Part shown: in pieces, positions 8,856 through 19,120 of the stretch
Layout of the letters: each line of letters starts with the position of its first letter
How positions within the stretch are numbered: the first letter of the stretch is position 1
DNA from: Pelargonium cotyledonis
Taxonomy: Eukaryota > Streptophyta > Magnoliopsida > Geraniales > Geraniaceae
Reading direction: 5' to 3'
NCBI GenBank assembly: GCA_036897625.1
Contig: JAYMTA010001302.1
Span: 1 to 20,693 of the forward strand
Length of the DNA stretch: 20,693 nucleotides
Made by a program: the position numbers and the translations under genes
Notes under the pieces: generated by a model
Told to the model about the DNA's origin: nothing
Database searches by the model: none
Seen by the model: the letters and a program-made list of their open reading frames with translations, nothing else

Positions 8856-10403
8856 ATGGACGCACCGCCACCACCCACCACCACCAAGCTCCGCCTCATG
8901 TGCAGCTACGGCGGCCACATAGTCCCCAGACCCCAGACCAAGACCCTCTGCTACGCGGGCGGCGAGACCCGCATAATCTCCGTGAACCGCGCTACAAGCA
9001 CCACCCTCTCCGCCCTTACCGCCCACCTCGCCGCCGTCCTCCCCGTCTCATCCCCTTTCACCGTCAAGTACCAGCTCCCTGACCACGACCTCGACGCCCT
9101 CGTCTCCCTCTCCACCGACGACGACCTCGCCGTCATGCTCGACGAGCTCCACCGAATATCTACTTCCTCCTCCTCCCGCATCCGGTTGTTCCTCTTCTCC
9201 CCCAAACCCTATCCTCTCCCCGAGTCCATCTCATCCCACTCCTCGATTTTTCACCACCCCAAGACTGAGGCTTGGTTCCACGACGCCCTCAAGAGCGCCA
9301 AGATAATGCAGAAGGGACGCAATTGCTGTTTTGATGGGTGTGGTGCTTCCGAAAAAGGCGCTGATTCGGGAAATAGTGGGGCTGAGTCCATCGTTCTGGA
9401 TACAAGCTCTTCTTTCGGGTCCACTTCATCGTCTGTATCTTCTGCAAATTTGCCACCAATCAAGACTTCTCTAATTGGTGATGGTGTTGTCAGGTATTCT
9501 GAGCTTTTCCTTTTTCAAATTCATTGTTCATCAATCATTTATATTACAGTACTTGTTATGTGTGCTTGCTGTTAATGCTCAACATTTAGACATTGACTTG
9601 ACAAAATGAAGTTTTTATCAACTTAATTGGGGAATTGTATTTACAGTGATAGCAGTGTTGTTACTGCTTCCACTGAGAATATGTCTCCTTCCAGCTTTGG
9701 CGAATCGGATAGGAGAGCCTTTGCTTTTTCCTCAGGTTTCCAGATGCAGAAACCACTTCAAGCTCCTGTTTATCCACAATTGGATCAGAGGCACCATCAG
9801 CACTTGCAATTTGTTCATGCAGATGCCCGTTACATGCCCCACAATGGAGTCAGTGTATTGTCTGCTTCATCTTACTATCCAATGTATCACGCCCCACTGC
9901 ATCAACAGCCTCTCCATTATCAGCCCAATCAACCATATCCTGTGTACCTTTTGCCAGTCGGGCAGCCACAAGTTGCACAACCTTACAATGTACCCGTCCA
10001 TTACGGATTAATGGGCACTGCAACTACGCCCCCTTGTCAAGCCTCGATACATCCAAATGCTACCATGACCCCGCCCTCAAGTGCTTATGAAGAACTCACT
10101 CCTGAATTAGCCTCACAAACTTACATAACATCTCCTGAGGCGAGCCCACTTGGTGACCTACAATCTATTGAAAATCTGCAAAAATCAACAGGTCATCCTC
10201 AAATGCATCTCCAACCCCAGACAACTTCTAACTGCAGTAATGAGATTGATGACGACCTTGCACGTGACCTAATATACAAATCTCAGCCTCCACGTGACCT
10301 AATATACAAATCTCAGCCTCCACCTCCCACGTACCAGACCATGACCAAGGCCACAACAGTACTGTTGTCCGAGGCTTTAGCTCAGTTACATACAGCAACA
10401 TGA
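8856..10403 (+). CDS. PB1 (Octicosapeptide/Phox/Bem1p) domain protein
   Basis: Exons 8856-9493 and 9647-10403 are joined by a GT-AG intron (CAG/GTATTC to TTACAG/TGATAG). The phase is consistent, giving 464 residues. The PB1 domain spans residues about 10-115: the basic KLRLMCSYGGHIVPRP start, the GGETRIISV strand, and the acidic OPCA stretch YQLPDHDLDALVSLSTDDDL at 72-91. PB1 domains form head-to-tail or hetero-complexes through basic and acidic faces, and both faces are present. The remainder is low-complexity: Ser-rich at 185-210, then rich in Gln, Pro, His and Tyr (VYLLPVGQPQ, PYNVPVHYG). This is typical of plant PB1 proteins of 450-530 residues with unknown partners. Oddity: RDLIYKSQPP occurs twice in direct tandem (419-438) from a perfect 30-bp duplication. 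The start codon is the first ATG after the leader, context ACAATGG. Confidence 0.9.
10261..10320 (+). repeat. Perfect 30-bp tandem duplication in the PB1 gene
   Basis: Bases 10261-10290 and 10291-10320 are identical, beginning CACGTGACCTAATATACAAA. The unit is in frame and adds ten residues. The absence of any difference between copies implies a very recent event or strong homogenisation. Confidence 0.97.
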
Positions 10404-11570
10404 AGCAGCATATCAGAACCTCAGAGCCACTTTGAGGCAGTTTCTGGGATCAGACGAATTTGGATGAAATGTTTTGGTAACTTTAAATTTTCCTTCTTTG
10501 TTTTGGATTTTGTACTAGTATTTGTAGTTTGCTGTTATAGAAACAAATAATTTTGTTTCTTTTTATTTTCTTACTTGGTGCCAAATTATTTCTGTTGGTG
10601 CTAATGTTGTATAAAAACTGATCTCACTTTATGTTGTCAGATGTTATGTTAAAAGTTCTTTCAATTGCCTAAAAATATTGTGTGAGATTATTATTTAATA
10701 TCATTTTGCATAGTTCATCCTTTGTGTATGGTGGTCAGGATCCATTGCATATGATTACCATTCTTCAAGTATAAATGTATGAAGAGAATTGAATTAACAC
10801 GTCACATCTTGTAAAAAAATTCATGATGGATTATGTTTTGTTATGTCTCCTCTCTCTGAATTTTCTGTGACAAAAAAGGTCCACCCTAGTTTCAAATGGG
10901 CGCATAGCTCTTTTGTACAAAAAAAGGTCCAATCGGCGCCATAGCTCTTTTGTACTGTTTGGTTGTTATCGTTTGGGTGATTTTGTTGGGCTGTTAGTTT
11001 GATATCTCCTTCTGAACTGTTCATATATTGCCTTTTAGCTTCTCTCATGAAATTCTGTGATCTGTCTTTGTTCCAATGATCGATGCTGGTATCTTACCTG
11101 AAATCTTATGGGGTGTGATGAGAACTTCTATTCTCTGTTTTGTTCCTGTTATGTCTGGATTTTCTCCTTTTTCCATGGTTGATGGAGTGATGGTGTTTTG
11201 GTGTGGTGACCTTTGGCATTGGTCTTGCTTGATGTGGTCTAGAAGCCATGTATGCTACTCTGTTGCTGGTTTTTGTATGGTTCAATTTTGTTATATGGGT
11301 GATACTATTTTGTCAAGCTGCCTCAGCTTCAGGATTGTATTATACATTATGATCTCATTTGGCTTATATAAAACAAGCAAACCAACTGTATTCCATATCA
11401 TTACTTTTTACTGATTAGCTACCGTGAAAACTTGATATAACATCTGTTAGCTACCATATTATAATATAATGAGATGAAAATTTGAGGATGGTACACAAAT
11501 GCTTTTACTGAAAACATGGAACTGTTGGGTATATTTCTTATCTAGGATAGATGGTTGTTGACTGTTGTGG
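10404..11570. other. Convergent intergenic region, PB1 gene to receptor kinase
   Basis: The region holds the 3' UTRs of two convergent genes. The middle (about 10975-11400) is T/G-rich and contains a 112-codon frame with no recognised domain or coding bias, which I do not call. An imperfect direct repeat lies at 10871-10955. Confidence 0.5.
10871..10955. repeat. Imperfect direct repeat pair
   Basis: Two copies share AAAAAAGGTCC, then a variable spacer, then ATAGCTCTTTTGTAC (about 10871-10918 and 10918-10955). The second is shorter by about ten bases. Probably local slippage or a small duplicated element. Confidence 0.7.
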
Positions 11571-13684
11571 TCAGTCTGTGCATGTACCCAATTTGTCTAA
11601 TTGATTTAAGACATGCTTCATTGAAGGTCTTCTTTCAGGACACACATGAACACAAGCCAAGCCAAGTTGGAGCGCAACAATTATTTCTTGTTTGTTCAAA
11701 TCATAAGCAAGGCAAGGGTCTAGGAGATCTCGAAGTGGCTTCCCTTTCTCAATGCCGAGTTGAATCCATCCAACAAGATCACACCCTGGAGAACGCATTT
11801 GGAGCAACGGGGACTTTCTGGAAATCATTTCCAGTAAAATCACTCCATACGAATAAACATCCCACTTTTGCGATGGCTTTGCAAGTCTTGAGGCTTCAGG
11901 GGCTTGATAGTACGTGTCTGCAGAACTGGTCGCTGGAAGCATATAGGGAGAACTCTGTTGTGGTGTTTGGACTAGTTGTGGTTCAGCAAGACGGCTGAGT
12001 CCAAAATCAGAGATGTGAGGCTTCATATCGTTCCCAAGGAGTATATTGCTTGGCTTCAAATCTCCATGGACATACTTTTTGGTACTGTGATCATGTAGAT
12101 AAGCCAAACCTCTTGCTATGCCTTTCATGATTCTCAGACGAACAGGCCATGAAGGAGGTTTCGAGCTCACAATCCCTGCTTTCCCTGATGAGATTTAGAA
12201 CACAAGTAAGGTAATGACGACTCAACTTTTCAGTATAACTATAGGAAGCAAGACTTACCATGAATTGCAGTTGCAAGATCACCATTTGGTATATAGTCGT
12301 AGATGAGAAGCTTCTCGTGGAGAGACCAGCAATAAGCGCGGAGAGTTACAATATTTGGATGCCTGATCTTCCCAATTGCTTCAACTTCAGTCTGGAACTC
12401 CTTAAACCTTTGAGAGCTTCCGTCGCCAATTCTTATCACAGCTACTGTTCTTCCTTCTTCAAGCACAACTTTATACACAATTTCGATTCCACTCTTTCGC
12501 AGAAGGAAAGCAGATGCTTTTAGCAGTTGGTCGAGACTGAAGTTCACTTGCGAATCCAATGGCACAAAATCACACTGTTCCCTGTTTTCTGATAGAGTTT
12601 CCATGTCACTTTTGGTGAAGCAGAACAACTCCTTTCTAATCATCAGTGCATCTTCAAAGTTACAGCCATAGGCAAGTTTACCCTCATTGGAGCTGCTGGA
12701 GGCATATGCCTTTCTATACCAATAAGAGAACAAAATTCCCACAAGGCAAATTCCTACTGTGGCGACCGCCACAGCTGTGGCCAGACCTGCTTTGCCTTTG
12801 TTATGCTTGGTGTTGTTTGATGGGTTATGAAGGAAGGATTGGGAATCCAAATCTCCCGAACAGGCGGTTTTAGATGGAGGTCCACAGAGCAGAGGGTTCT
12901 CTAGAAATGCTGTTGGTCCCACGCTTTGTAGAGCACCCTTCTGTGGGATTTTACCAGTAAGGTTGTTGTAACTTAGATCTATATAAAGTTTCAGTGGAAG
13001 ATTTGCTAGGCTTTCTGGAATAGGGCCAGTGAGGAGATTATGAGAAAGGTTAAGAGCTCCTTGCAAGCTGGACAAGCTGCCCATGTCATCAGGTATTGAA
13101 CCGCTGAATCTATTGAACGAAAAATCGAGCTTGGTAAGAGAGACAAGACTTGTTCCTAGGCCATCTGGTAAGGAGCCAGTGAAATTGTTATGACTGAGAA
13201 CAAGCACCTTAAGTTTCTTGATTTGTTGTATTGATGCAGGTATTGGACCACTGAATGAATTTTGTGAAAGGTCCAACTTTTGTAGCGAACTAAGCCTTCC
13301 CATCTCGGGAGGAAGTGCCCCGGAGAATGAATTTCCCGAGAGGTATAAGCTCTGTAGCCCTCTTGCATCAAAGAGTTCAGCTGGCAGGCTTCCAGAAAAC
13401 ATGTTGTTCCTGAGATTGATATGGCGGAGCGAAGAGAGCTTCCCAAGCGCCGGTGAAAGGAAGCCAGAAAGATTGTGGTTTGGGAAGCTGATCAAAACAA
13501 CCTTGTCCTCCATGCATCTGATTCCTTTCCATGCACACGGGTTCACGTCCGAAGAGTTCCAATTATCCAGAGAACCCTGTTGGTACACAGACTCTCTGAA
13601 CGACAGAAGAGCAAGGCCTTCATCATTTACACAACCCACAAGAGCACAGTAGCAACCAAACAGCAGGAAAATCAAGAAAAGCAT
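11571..13684 (-). CDS. LRR receptor-like kinase, subfamily III, ZAR1-like; possible pseudokinase
   Basis: Exons 13684-12259 and 12184-11571 flank a 74-bp GT-AG intron, giving 679 residues. In order: signal peptide (about 1-18), LRR N-terminal cap with [10 protein letters not shown], about seven LRRs (65-250), a Pro-rich linker, a transmembrane helix (about 299-321), juxtamembrane segment and kinase domain (about 388-675). The kinase half reads like Arabidopsis ZAR1 ([54 protein letters not shown]). Family members sit in the plasma membrane and signal through partners. Non-canonical residues: the P-loop glycines are R396, S398 and E401; the VAIK lysine is I417 (VAVIR). HRD is HGD, usual for this clade. 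Retained are the alphaC glutamate (E433), catalytic-loop D517 and N522, and DFG (535-537). The frame is otherwise clean, so this looks like a functional pseudokinase rather than a dead gene. It converges with the PB1 gene and is divergent from the WEB gene. Confidence 0.93.
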
Positions 13685-13757
13685 AGCTGTGTTTGCTGGT
13701 TTGTTTCAGGGATGGGAAAGAGTGAAGAATGGCAGATATTTGAAAGAGAAGAAGGTT

Positions 13758-13773
13758 CTATATATATATAAAG
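13758..13773 (-). promoter_or_regulatory. TATA box of the receptor-kinase gene
   Basis: Minus-strand CTTTATATATATATAG lies about 75-90 bp upstream of the start codon. A pyrimidine-rich leader between them fits a start site about 30 bp downstream. CCAAT-type motifs occur near 13794-13803. Confidence 0.65.
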
Positions 13774-13857
13774 CTTTATTGTATTTTTGGGTCCAATATT
13801 GGACTTGTTATGACTTGCCAAGGGTAGACTAGTTTCGATTGGAGATATCAACACCAG

Positions 13858-13925
13858 TTGAGAGGCTCGAACTTGAGATCTCGGAGGATCCAAAGCACCT
13901 TAAATCGCTTGATCCAGGGAGTATT
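13858..13925 (-). repeat. tRNA-like/SINE-related decayed motif
   Basis: The plus strand reads GGCTCGAACTTGAGATCTCGG, then AAAGCACCTTAAATCGCTTGATCCAG. This is a degenerate version of a motif common in plant genomes: the complement of a Pol III B box, TTCGAG, followed by a CACCTTAAC-(C)ACTTGAGCC pattern. A weaker relative occurs at about 16540-16590 (TTTGAGATTTC, AAACACCTTAAACCA). Both are too diverged for a firm class. Not a functional tRNA. Confidence 0.3.
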
Positions 13926-15092
13926 GGTAAATTTACTACAAGATAATGCCGTTGCGGATAGATTACAATCTTTTTGGATTTACAGTGGGACTTGGCAATT
14001 ATACATGCTTCACTTTTGTGTAAATGTTAGAGCAATTTGGGTCAAATATGTATGTATTATCCATGAGTGCACTTCCTTTAATTAAGACTTAGGAGCAAAG
14101 TTATGTTTGTTTGTTAAAAGTTGGTGAGCATGGGTTAATTGGAGATTAGCATGCTTAAACACTCATTATTGTTTCAAATGAGCATAATATTTAGGTAATT
14201 TCCTATATAGTTTGGTATTATTGACATACATGTTAACAACAAGATGGTCTGAGAGAGATGGGTTTGGCCTATATATATGTTATAGGCGTGATCGTAGGCG
14301 CAAAAATGGAGTCAAGGACTGTGTAGTTGCAGTGATTGGTGGGGACGGCTTGACTCCATTGTGGCAGTCTTTGATTTTAGTTTGGGCTCTCTCCAAAGTC
14401 CAATGTGAATATTCAAATATCAGAAACAGCAATGGAAGTATGCACAACGTTTTTAACGTAGTGCGTCGGATATATATGGTGTCTTTTATACTATGAATCG
14501 AACCTAAAATAACAAAAATGAACAAATAAAAGTATTAGTGAAACATGCTTGTATAAGCTTTGTATAAGCTAAGAGTTCTTGAATGTTTGTTCCTACTCTT
14601 GTCATTCACACCACAATCTACTATATTTTTGTTTGTTGCGGTGGTGCGCTAATAGCCATGAGTGTGTCTGATTATTCATACGTGCATTAGGGATCTAATC
14701 AACACAGTCTCGTAGGACTAGTTGCATTCCCTTTTTATATAAGCGAGTTCATCAAGTGTATTAGTAAATAATGCACCATACATAACAACTATGAATCTCA
14801 CTGAGAGTTTAAAACTTAACTTTTCAAATATTTGCATATTTGCACAATCTCATGTTATAAACTATTGACTTATAATTTTTACTCTTATGAACTTACTTTC
14901 ATGAATTTCTTATACTTCTCATTATTGTTGATTTCTCATATTGGTTTAAGTCTCAATCTCCTTGACGTATCATATATTAGCTTCCTCTCAAGAGGTTTGG
15001 TTAGATGATAGACCAAATACACTTATGATTCACATAATTAATCTATGAAAATTATTTCATCTTTTAGCAACAATTTTATAACTTCATCCCTC

Positions 15093-15109
15093 AAATAAAT
15101 GTGTTTATT
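15093..15109. repeat. Target-site duplication, left copy (17 bp)
   Basis: AAATAAATGTGTTTATT is identical to the copy at 15946-15962. Confidence 0.92.
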
Positions 15110-15945
15110 ATTATTTTTTTTTGAAAAAGGAAAACCATTTTATTAATAATCGCAACGAGAACTACATAAGATAAGAATTGCATCATAATGGAACCAGACA
15201 TAGACGTACGGACCGAAGGTACTTCTAGCCCTCACATCGCTGACTTCTAGCTTCTTAGGGAAACCGGTACACCCTATTTTGACTATCAAACCAAACCACA
15301 ACTCAAAACCAAACACCTGCTCAACACTAAACCAAATTAGCAAGTCCGCATCGGACAAATCAGGCCCTAATACGAGTCCCGAAATGGCTAATTTAGACAT
15401 ACCCACGAATCCCTCAAAATTGGGACCCGGGCTTGCTGCAAATGGAGCCGAACCTCCACTACAGCTTGATCCCCTAGCCCTCTTTTGCCGAGGGGAGCCT
15501 CCTCTGAGTGACTCGCCGTAACACATCTTGTGTGAGAAACCAACCCACCATCCTCCATTTGCCACCACCCAATCCCTCCCCAACCGGCCCCCGGACCTCC
15601 ATTACCAAGCCACCGTCCTCCTCTCCCTCCAAACTCATCATTTCGAACTTCCTCCCCATCGCCTCTACCATCACCGATCTGAGCCAAGCCCGAGGCGCCG
15701 AATCATTGCACCAGGAAACTTCTACGACTGCTCCACTAGCCTGCTCCCGAAGCACTACCTTTAAACGTCGAAACTGCACCAAGAAACTTCCGCAACCGCT
15801 CCACTGGTCTGCTCCAGAAGTACTACCTTTGAATGCCGACTACTGATGGTACAGCCGTATGTTGCAGCCCCCAAAACCCCACTCCGCCTCCTTTTATGCT
15901 AAGACCAAACCCTAACCCTAAAAATCCTAACTACTAGAGAGCAGA
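15110..15945 (-). mobile_element. 836-bp non-LTR retroposon, LINE-derived or retrocopy
   Basis: The insert is bounded by a perfect 17-bp direct repeat. On the minus strand its 5' end starts CTGCTCTCTAGTAGTTAGG, contains a CCCTAA-like TTAGGGTTAGGG stretch and a GC-rich, glycine-rich-coding interior. It ends with ATTAATAAAATGG, TTTTCC and an A-rich tail (about 15112-15123), the standard polarity for target-primed reverse transcription. The 3' end resembles those of plant L1-type LINEs from memory. It lacks endonuclease or reverse transcriptase, so it is a non-autonomous or internally deleted copy. The longest minus frame (15583-15143, 146 codons) has no recognised domain. Retrocopy of a cellular transcript is the alternative. 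Confidence 0.75.
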
Positions 15946-15962
15946 AAATAAATGTGTTTATT
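15946..15962. repeat. Target-site duplication, right copy (17 bp)
   Basis: Identical to 15093-15109; together they date the insertion as younger than the decayed copia sequence they interrupt. Confidence 0.92.
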
Positions 15963-15978
15963 TTTGTCATTATAAAGC

Positions 15979-15997
15979 TTTTTTTTTTTTTTTTTGC
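15979..15997. repeat. Poly(T) tract
   Basis: A run of about 17 T follows AAAGC just right of the retroposon. It sits inside the decayed copia sequence and may be slippage-expanded or another minus-strand retroposon tail. Confidence 0.7.
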
Positions 15998-16403
15998 AAT
16001 AGTGATTGCAACTAACAATCACATCACAATGCATAAACGATGAAAATGTTGGTCTCATTCCAACAAAACTTAAGTGAATAAAACTCCCAATAATTTGTGC
16101 ATATTATGATTGAGCCACATGATCACATATACTTTTCATCAATTGAATGTTAGTATACCTACAAGTGTTACATAGCCGAGCTTACAAGTGTTACATCAAA
16201 ATGATAGACTTTTTAAGAAATTTCTCAACATAACGTTCTCATGTTAATATTGCACCGTTCTCACCCAATATGACATTTCTCGCTCCCAAAATTTTCATGT
16301 CAAAACCAGAAGCAAAACAACTTTTGGTTCTACATTCAAAGTAAGAATTTGAAGGTGAATATCACTCATCAGATAATTGTTTTTCTACAAAATAGAATTT
16401 CAC

Positions 16404-16430
16404 ATAAATAAATAAATAATAATAATAAAA
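16404..16430. repeat. (AAAT)n/(AAT)n microsatellite
   Basis: Three to four AAAT units run directly into four AAT units. Confidence 0.85.
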
Positions 16431-17054
16431 ACACTAGCAAAAGTTTGTATCCCTAGAAGCACAATCATACAATACGTGTCGGGCTTGCCTCCCCAATCTA
16501 AATCGTTTTCTTGATAAGCAAATATACCGATTAAAGTTTGAATTTGAGATTTCTAAAGTAATAAACACCTTAAACCAATTATTCAATGATAGTTGGTCCC
16601 TCAGCTGAGTCGTGGACACAAAGCTTCAAAATTCCTGGTCGAAAGTCGGAACCTTCGATACAGGGATCCCAGAGTCGGGTGTGGTACTGGAATTTTGGGC
16701 GTGGCATGTCATTTGCCTCTGATGTGTTCTTTGATACCTCCAAAATACTATTAATTCCATTACACACACTGACAAAACTGTCTTTATGTCACTACCTAAA
16801 TTTCCATAGTTTTTTTCAGCAAAAACATGCATTTTTATTTTTATATCTATGTGTCCATTTTCCAAAGGATGAGAATGTCTGGTCGATACTTTCGATCCCA
16901 TTTGCCGTTTTTATCTTTATTTCTTCCATATTTTTCTTGAACTCAACGACCTCTTCTTCTCAACATCCAGCTTTCACTTCTCATTATCATATAAACAATT
17001 TCATAACAACATTCTCTCCCAAAACCATCTTCATCATCAACACATGCTCTTCAG

Positions 17055-17177
17055 GTTTGTACATCAATTTTAGCTGTTGGGTCTTTTCATTTGTTAATTA
17101 CAAGAATCTTGGTGCTGAAAATGCAAAGACTTGCTTTCAATTTGTACTGATATTTTGTGTGTTTTGGGGGTTTGTAG
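17055..17177 (+). other. Candidate 5'-UTR intron of the WEB/PMI2-like gene
   Basis: CAG/GTTTGT at the left and a T/G-rich tract ending TTTGTAG at the right frame a 123-base segment ending ten bases before the ATG. Splicing is inferred from the sites alone. Confidence 0.4.
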
Positions 17178-17186
17178 ATTAGGGTT

Positions 17187-19120
17187 ATGATGCAGTGGAG
17201 AGAGAGTGAGAACAGGAGAAGAATTGGGTCTGTTAAAGAAGCTATAAATTCTTATGGAGAAAAGATTCTTGATGGCACTTCTTTGAAAAACCCTAACACC
17301 CACATGGATTCTCCTGAGGTATATACATATACATATATCTATATATTTCACAATTTCTAAAATTAGATGTGACCCTTTTTGTTTATCTTTGCATTGCATT
17401 GAATGTGAATTGATTTGCATTTGTTTTCTTGATGAAGACCTCTTCAAGAACCATAGACCTCCATGTTGCTAGAAGGGACATTTTTCGGTTCAAGGAGAGC
17501 AGAGTCGCCGCGGAAGATACCAAAGTGCAAGCTCAATTCGAGCTTTCGAATGCCAAGAAAACGGTCAAGGATCTTTCTGTGTTGATAGAGGAGTCTAATT
17601 CCAAGGTGAAGGCTAAGATGAGAGACATGGAGGCTATGAAGAAGCCGGCGAGGTGTGAAGTTGGGAGCAATAATGCTGAGTACGAGGTTGTGATGAGGGA
17701 ATTGGAGCAGATCAAACAGGAGGTGAGTAAGCTCAAGATTGACATGGCTTCTGTTTTACAAGAGAAGTCACAAGCTGTGAGAGAATCCGAGGCCTCAAGA
17801 TCGAAAATGCTGTCTTATTTGAGCTCTGCAGAGGCGCTCAGGGTGGAGATCGAGGAAGCGAGTGAGGAGCAAGTGATTGTTGAGTTGGCGCGGATTGAGG
17901 CCTTGAAAGAATATGATGCGATTCAAGCTAACAGAGAGAAGGAAGCTGAGGAGTTCTTGACAGCATCGGAGTCAGCCAAGAAGAAGATCAAAGATCTCAA
18001 GGAAGAGATTGATCAATCCAAAGAAGTGGAAGCTAAATTGGCTGTCACAATGTCTGATGTTGATGTTTTGCAGAGTGAGCTTAAGCTCGTTAAGGGGATG
18101 AGCAACAAGATTCAAAGGCTCGATAGCTTGAAGAAGATCAATTCGGGAGAAGATGATTCATCGAATCTGCTGCAAGAAGTGACAGGAGAGCTTGAGGCGG
18201 CCAAGAAAGAACTGGCTGCTATCAAAGAGGAAGGTTTTCAGTTCATGACTTCCATGGATATCATAAGAAATGAGCTTGTACATGTCACTCAAGAAACATC
18301 CCGGCTCAAAAAAAGTGGCGAGAAGGCGGATATGACAGTTCAGAATCTCAATTCCAAGTTGCTGAGAGCAAAGGCCAAGTTGGAATCTTCATCTGCAGCT
18401 GAGGAGAAGACTAAAATGATCGCGTCCAATCTGTCCCTGACCTTGGAGCAATTGAGGACAGAAGTGGAGGCTTCGAAGAAAGAAAAGTCTCTTATTTGCG
18501 AAGAAACTGCTATAGTCAAGGCAGAGATTCAGAGAACTGAGGCCGAGATAGATAGTGCCGAGGAGAGACTAGAGGCTTCAATTCAAGAACTTGAAGCAGT
18601 GAAGTTATCTGAAGCAATGGCTCTCGAGAGCCTCAAATCTCTCGTTGAGAACACGATACGAGCAAGAGCTTCTGCAGCTGAGAACAGCTCCTCAATCACT
18701 ATCTCTAAGTTTGAGTATGATTATCTAACTGGACGCGCCACAGGGGCCGAGGAAATTGCTGATAAGAAGGTTGCAGCAGCTCAGGCGTGGATTGAGGCCT
18801 TAAAGGCCAGCGAGAAGGAGATGCTGATGAAAACCGAGATAGCTCAGAGAGACGCGAGAGAGAAGAGGGTTGGGCACGAAGACAACAAATCATCTAAGTC
18901 GCGAAGACAAGGAGACAATATGCAAATGGTATTGCCTAGAAAATCAATGAAGGATAGTGGCTATGCAACGCCGGCAAGGCGAGCAAAGCTGCGAATATCC
19001 TCACCGGGAGGTCGGTATGTGGGAAGATCAGCATCTTTAACCATTAAGCATAGACTGAAGGTAATGCCAAATCTTGCTAAGTTCTTTGGTGGAAATAAGG
19101 GAACTGAAAAGGGTTTGTAA
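17187..19120 (+). CDS. WEB-family coiled-coil protein, PMI2/PMI15-like
   Basis: Exons 17187-17318 and 17438-19120 are joined at GAG/GTATAT and GATGAAG/ACC, phase 0, giving 604 residues. Exon 1 carries RRRIGSVKEAINSYGEKI, the conserved N-terminal signature of the family (GSVK..., YGEKI). Residues about 55-500 are almost continuous heptad-like coiled coil, rich in Glu, Lys, Ala, Leu and Ser. The block ISKFEYDYLTGRATGAEEIADKKVAAAQAWIEA (about 465-497; residues ISKFEYDYL then AEEIADKKVAAA) is the other family signature. The C-terminal 90 residues are basic and Ser-rich (RKSMKDSGYATPARRAKL). There is no membrane segment. Arabidopsis PMI2 and its partner WEB1 maintain the speed of chloroplast photorelocation through actin; that role is carried over by family, not shown here. 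Two adjacent ATGs (17187 and 17190) could start translation. Confidence 0.9.

Larger units (their letters stand above)
13685..14940. other. Intergenic region upstream of the receptor kinase
   Basis: After the promoter, this AT-rich stretch contains short open frames (for example 13858-14085 and 14212-14496) with no recognised domain and no coding bias. Bases 14770-14940 probably belong to the decayed copia element that follows. Confidence 0.5.
14941..16060 (-). mobile_element. Decayed Ty1-copia RNase H fragment (antisense), split by a retroposon
   Basis: Read on the minus strand, bases about 15107-14984 translate with stops to KHI...LRDEVI... and then LTKPLERK. This matches the order KHI-x-YHF-LRDEV ... 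LADILTKPL found at the C-terminal end of plant copia polyproteins. On the far side of the inserted retroposon, minus-strand LYNDK (from about 15980) corresponds to the LY-CDN motif, with the region between missing. Internal stops and a large deletion make it non-functional. The family-level comparison is from memory; the motif order is visible directly. Outer limits are guesses. Confidence 0.6.
16063..17186 (+). other. Upstream region and leader of the WEB/PMI2-like gene
   Basis: AT-rich DNA with no recognised gene. Bases 16140-16200 contain a short direct repeat around CTACAAGTGTTACAT and CTTACAAGTGTTACAT. A long plus-strand open frame (16586-17182) is AT-rich and lacks a domain. The leader probably includes an intron with donor CAG/GTTTGT at 17055 and acceptor TTTGTAG at 17177. 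Confidence 0.45.

Noticed and set aside
11076-11414. 112-codon frame in the PB1/kinase intergenic region
   Set aside because: T/G-rich composition yields a hydrophobic frame with no recognised family. It may be part of a 3' UTR or noncoding transcript, but nothing supports translation.
11555-11998. Plus-strand 147-codon frame
   Set aside because: It lies wholly antisense to the kinase domain of the receptor gene, whose motifs are unambiguous.
12239-12258. Continuation of the receptor kinase frame to a stop after HGKSCFL
   Set aside because: It reads through a consensus GTAAGT donor; splicing to 12184 restores the conserved kinase sequence.
15508-15846. Plus-strand proline/threonine/serine-rich frames (also 15528-15764 and 15279-15521)
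   Set aside because: They are antisense to the GC-rich body of the retroposon, lack any domain, and overlap each other in different frames.
16586-17182. 198-codon plus-strand frame upstream of the WEB/PMI2-like gene
   Set aside because: It is AT-driven Phe/Ile/Ser-rich composition with no domain, crosses a likely leader intron, and ends just before the real start codon.
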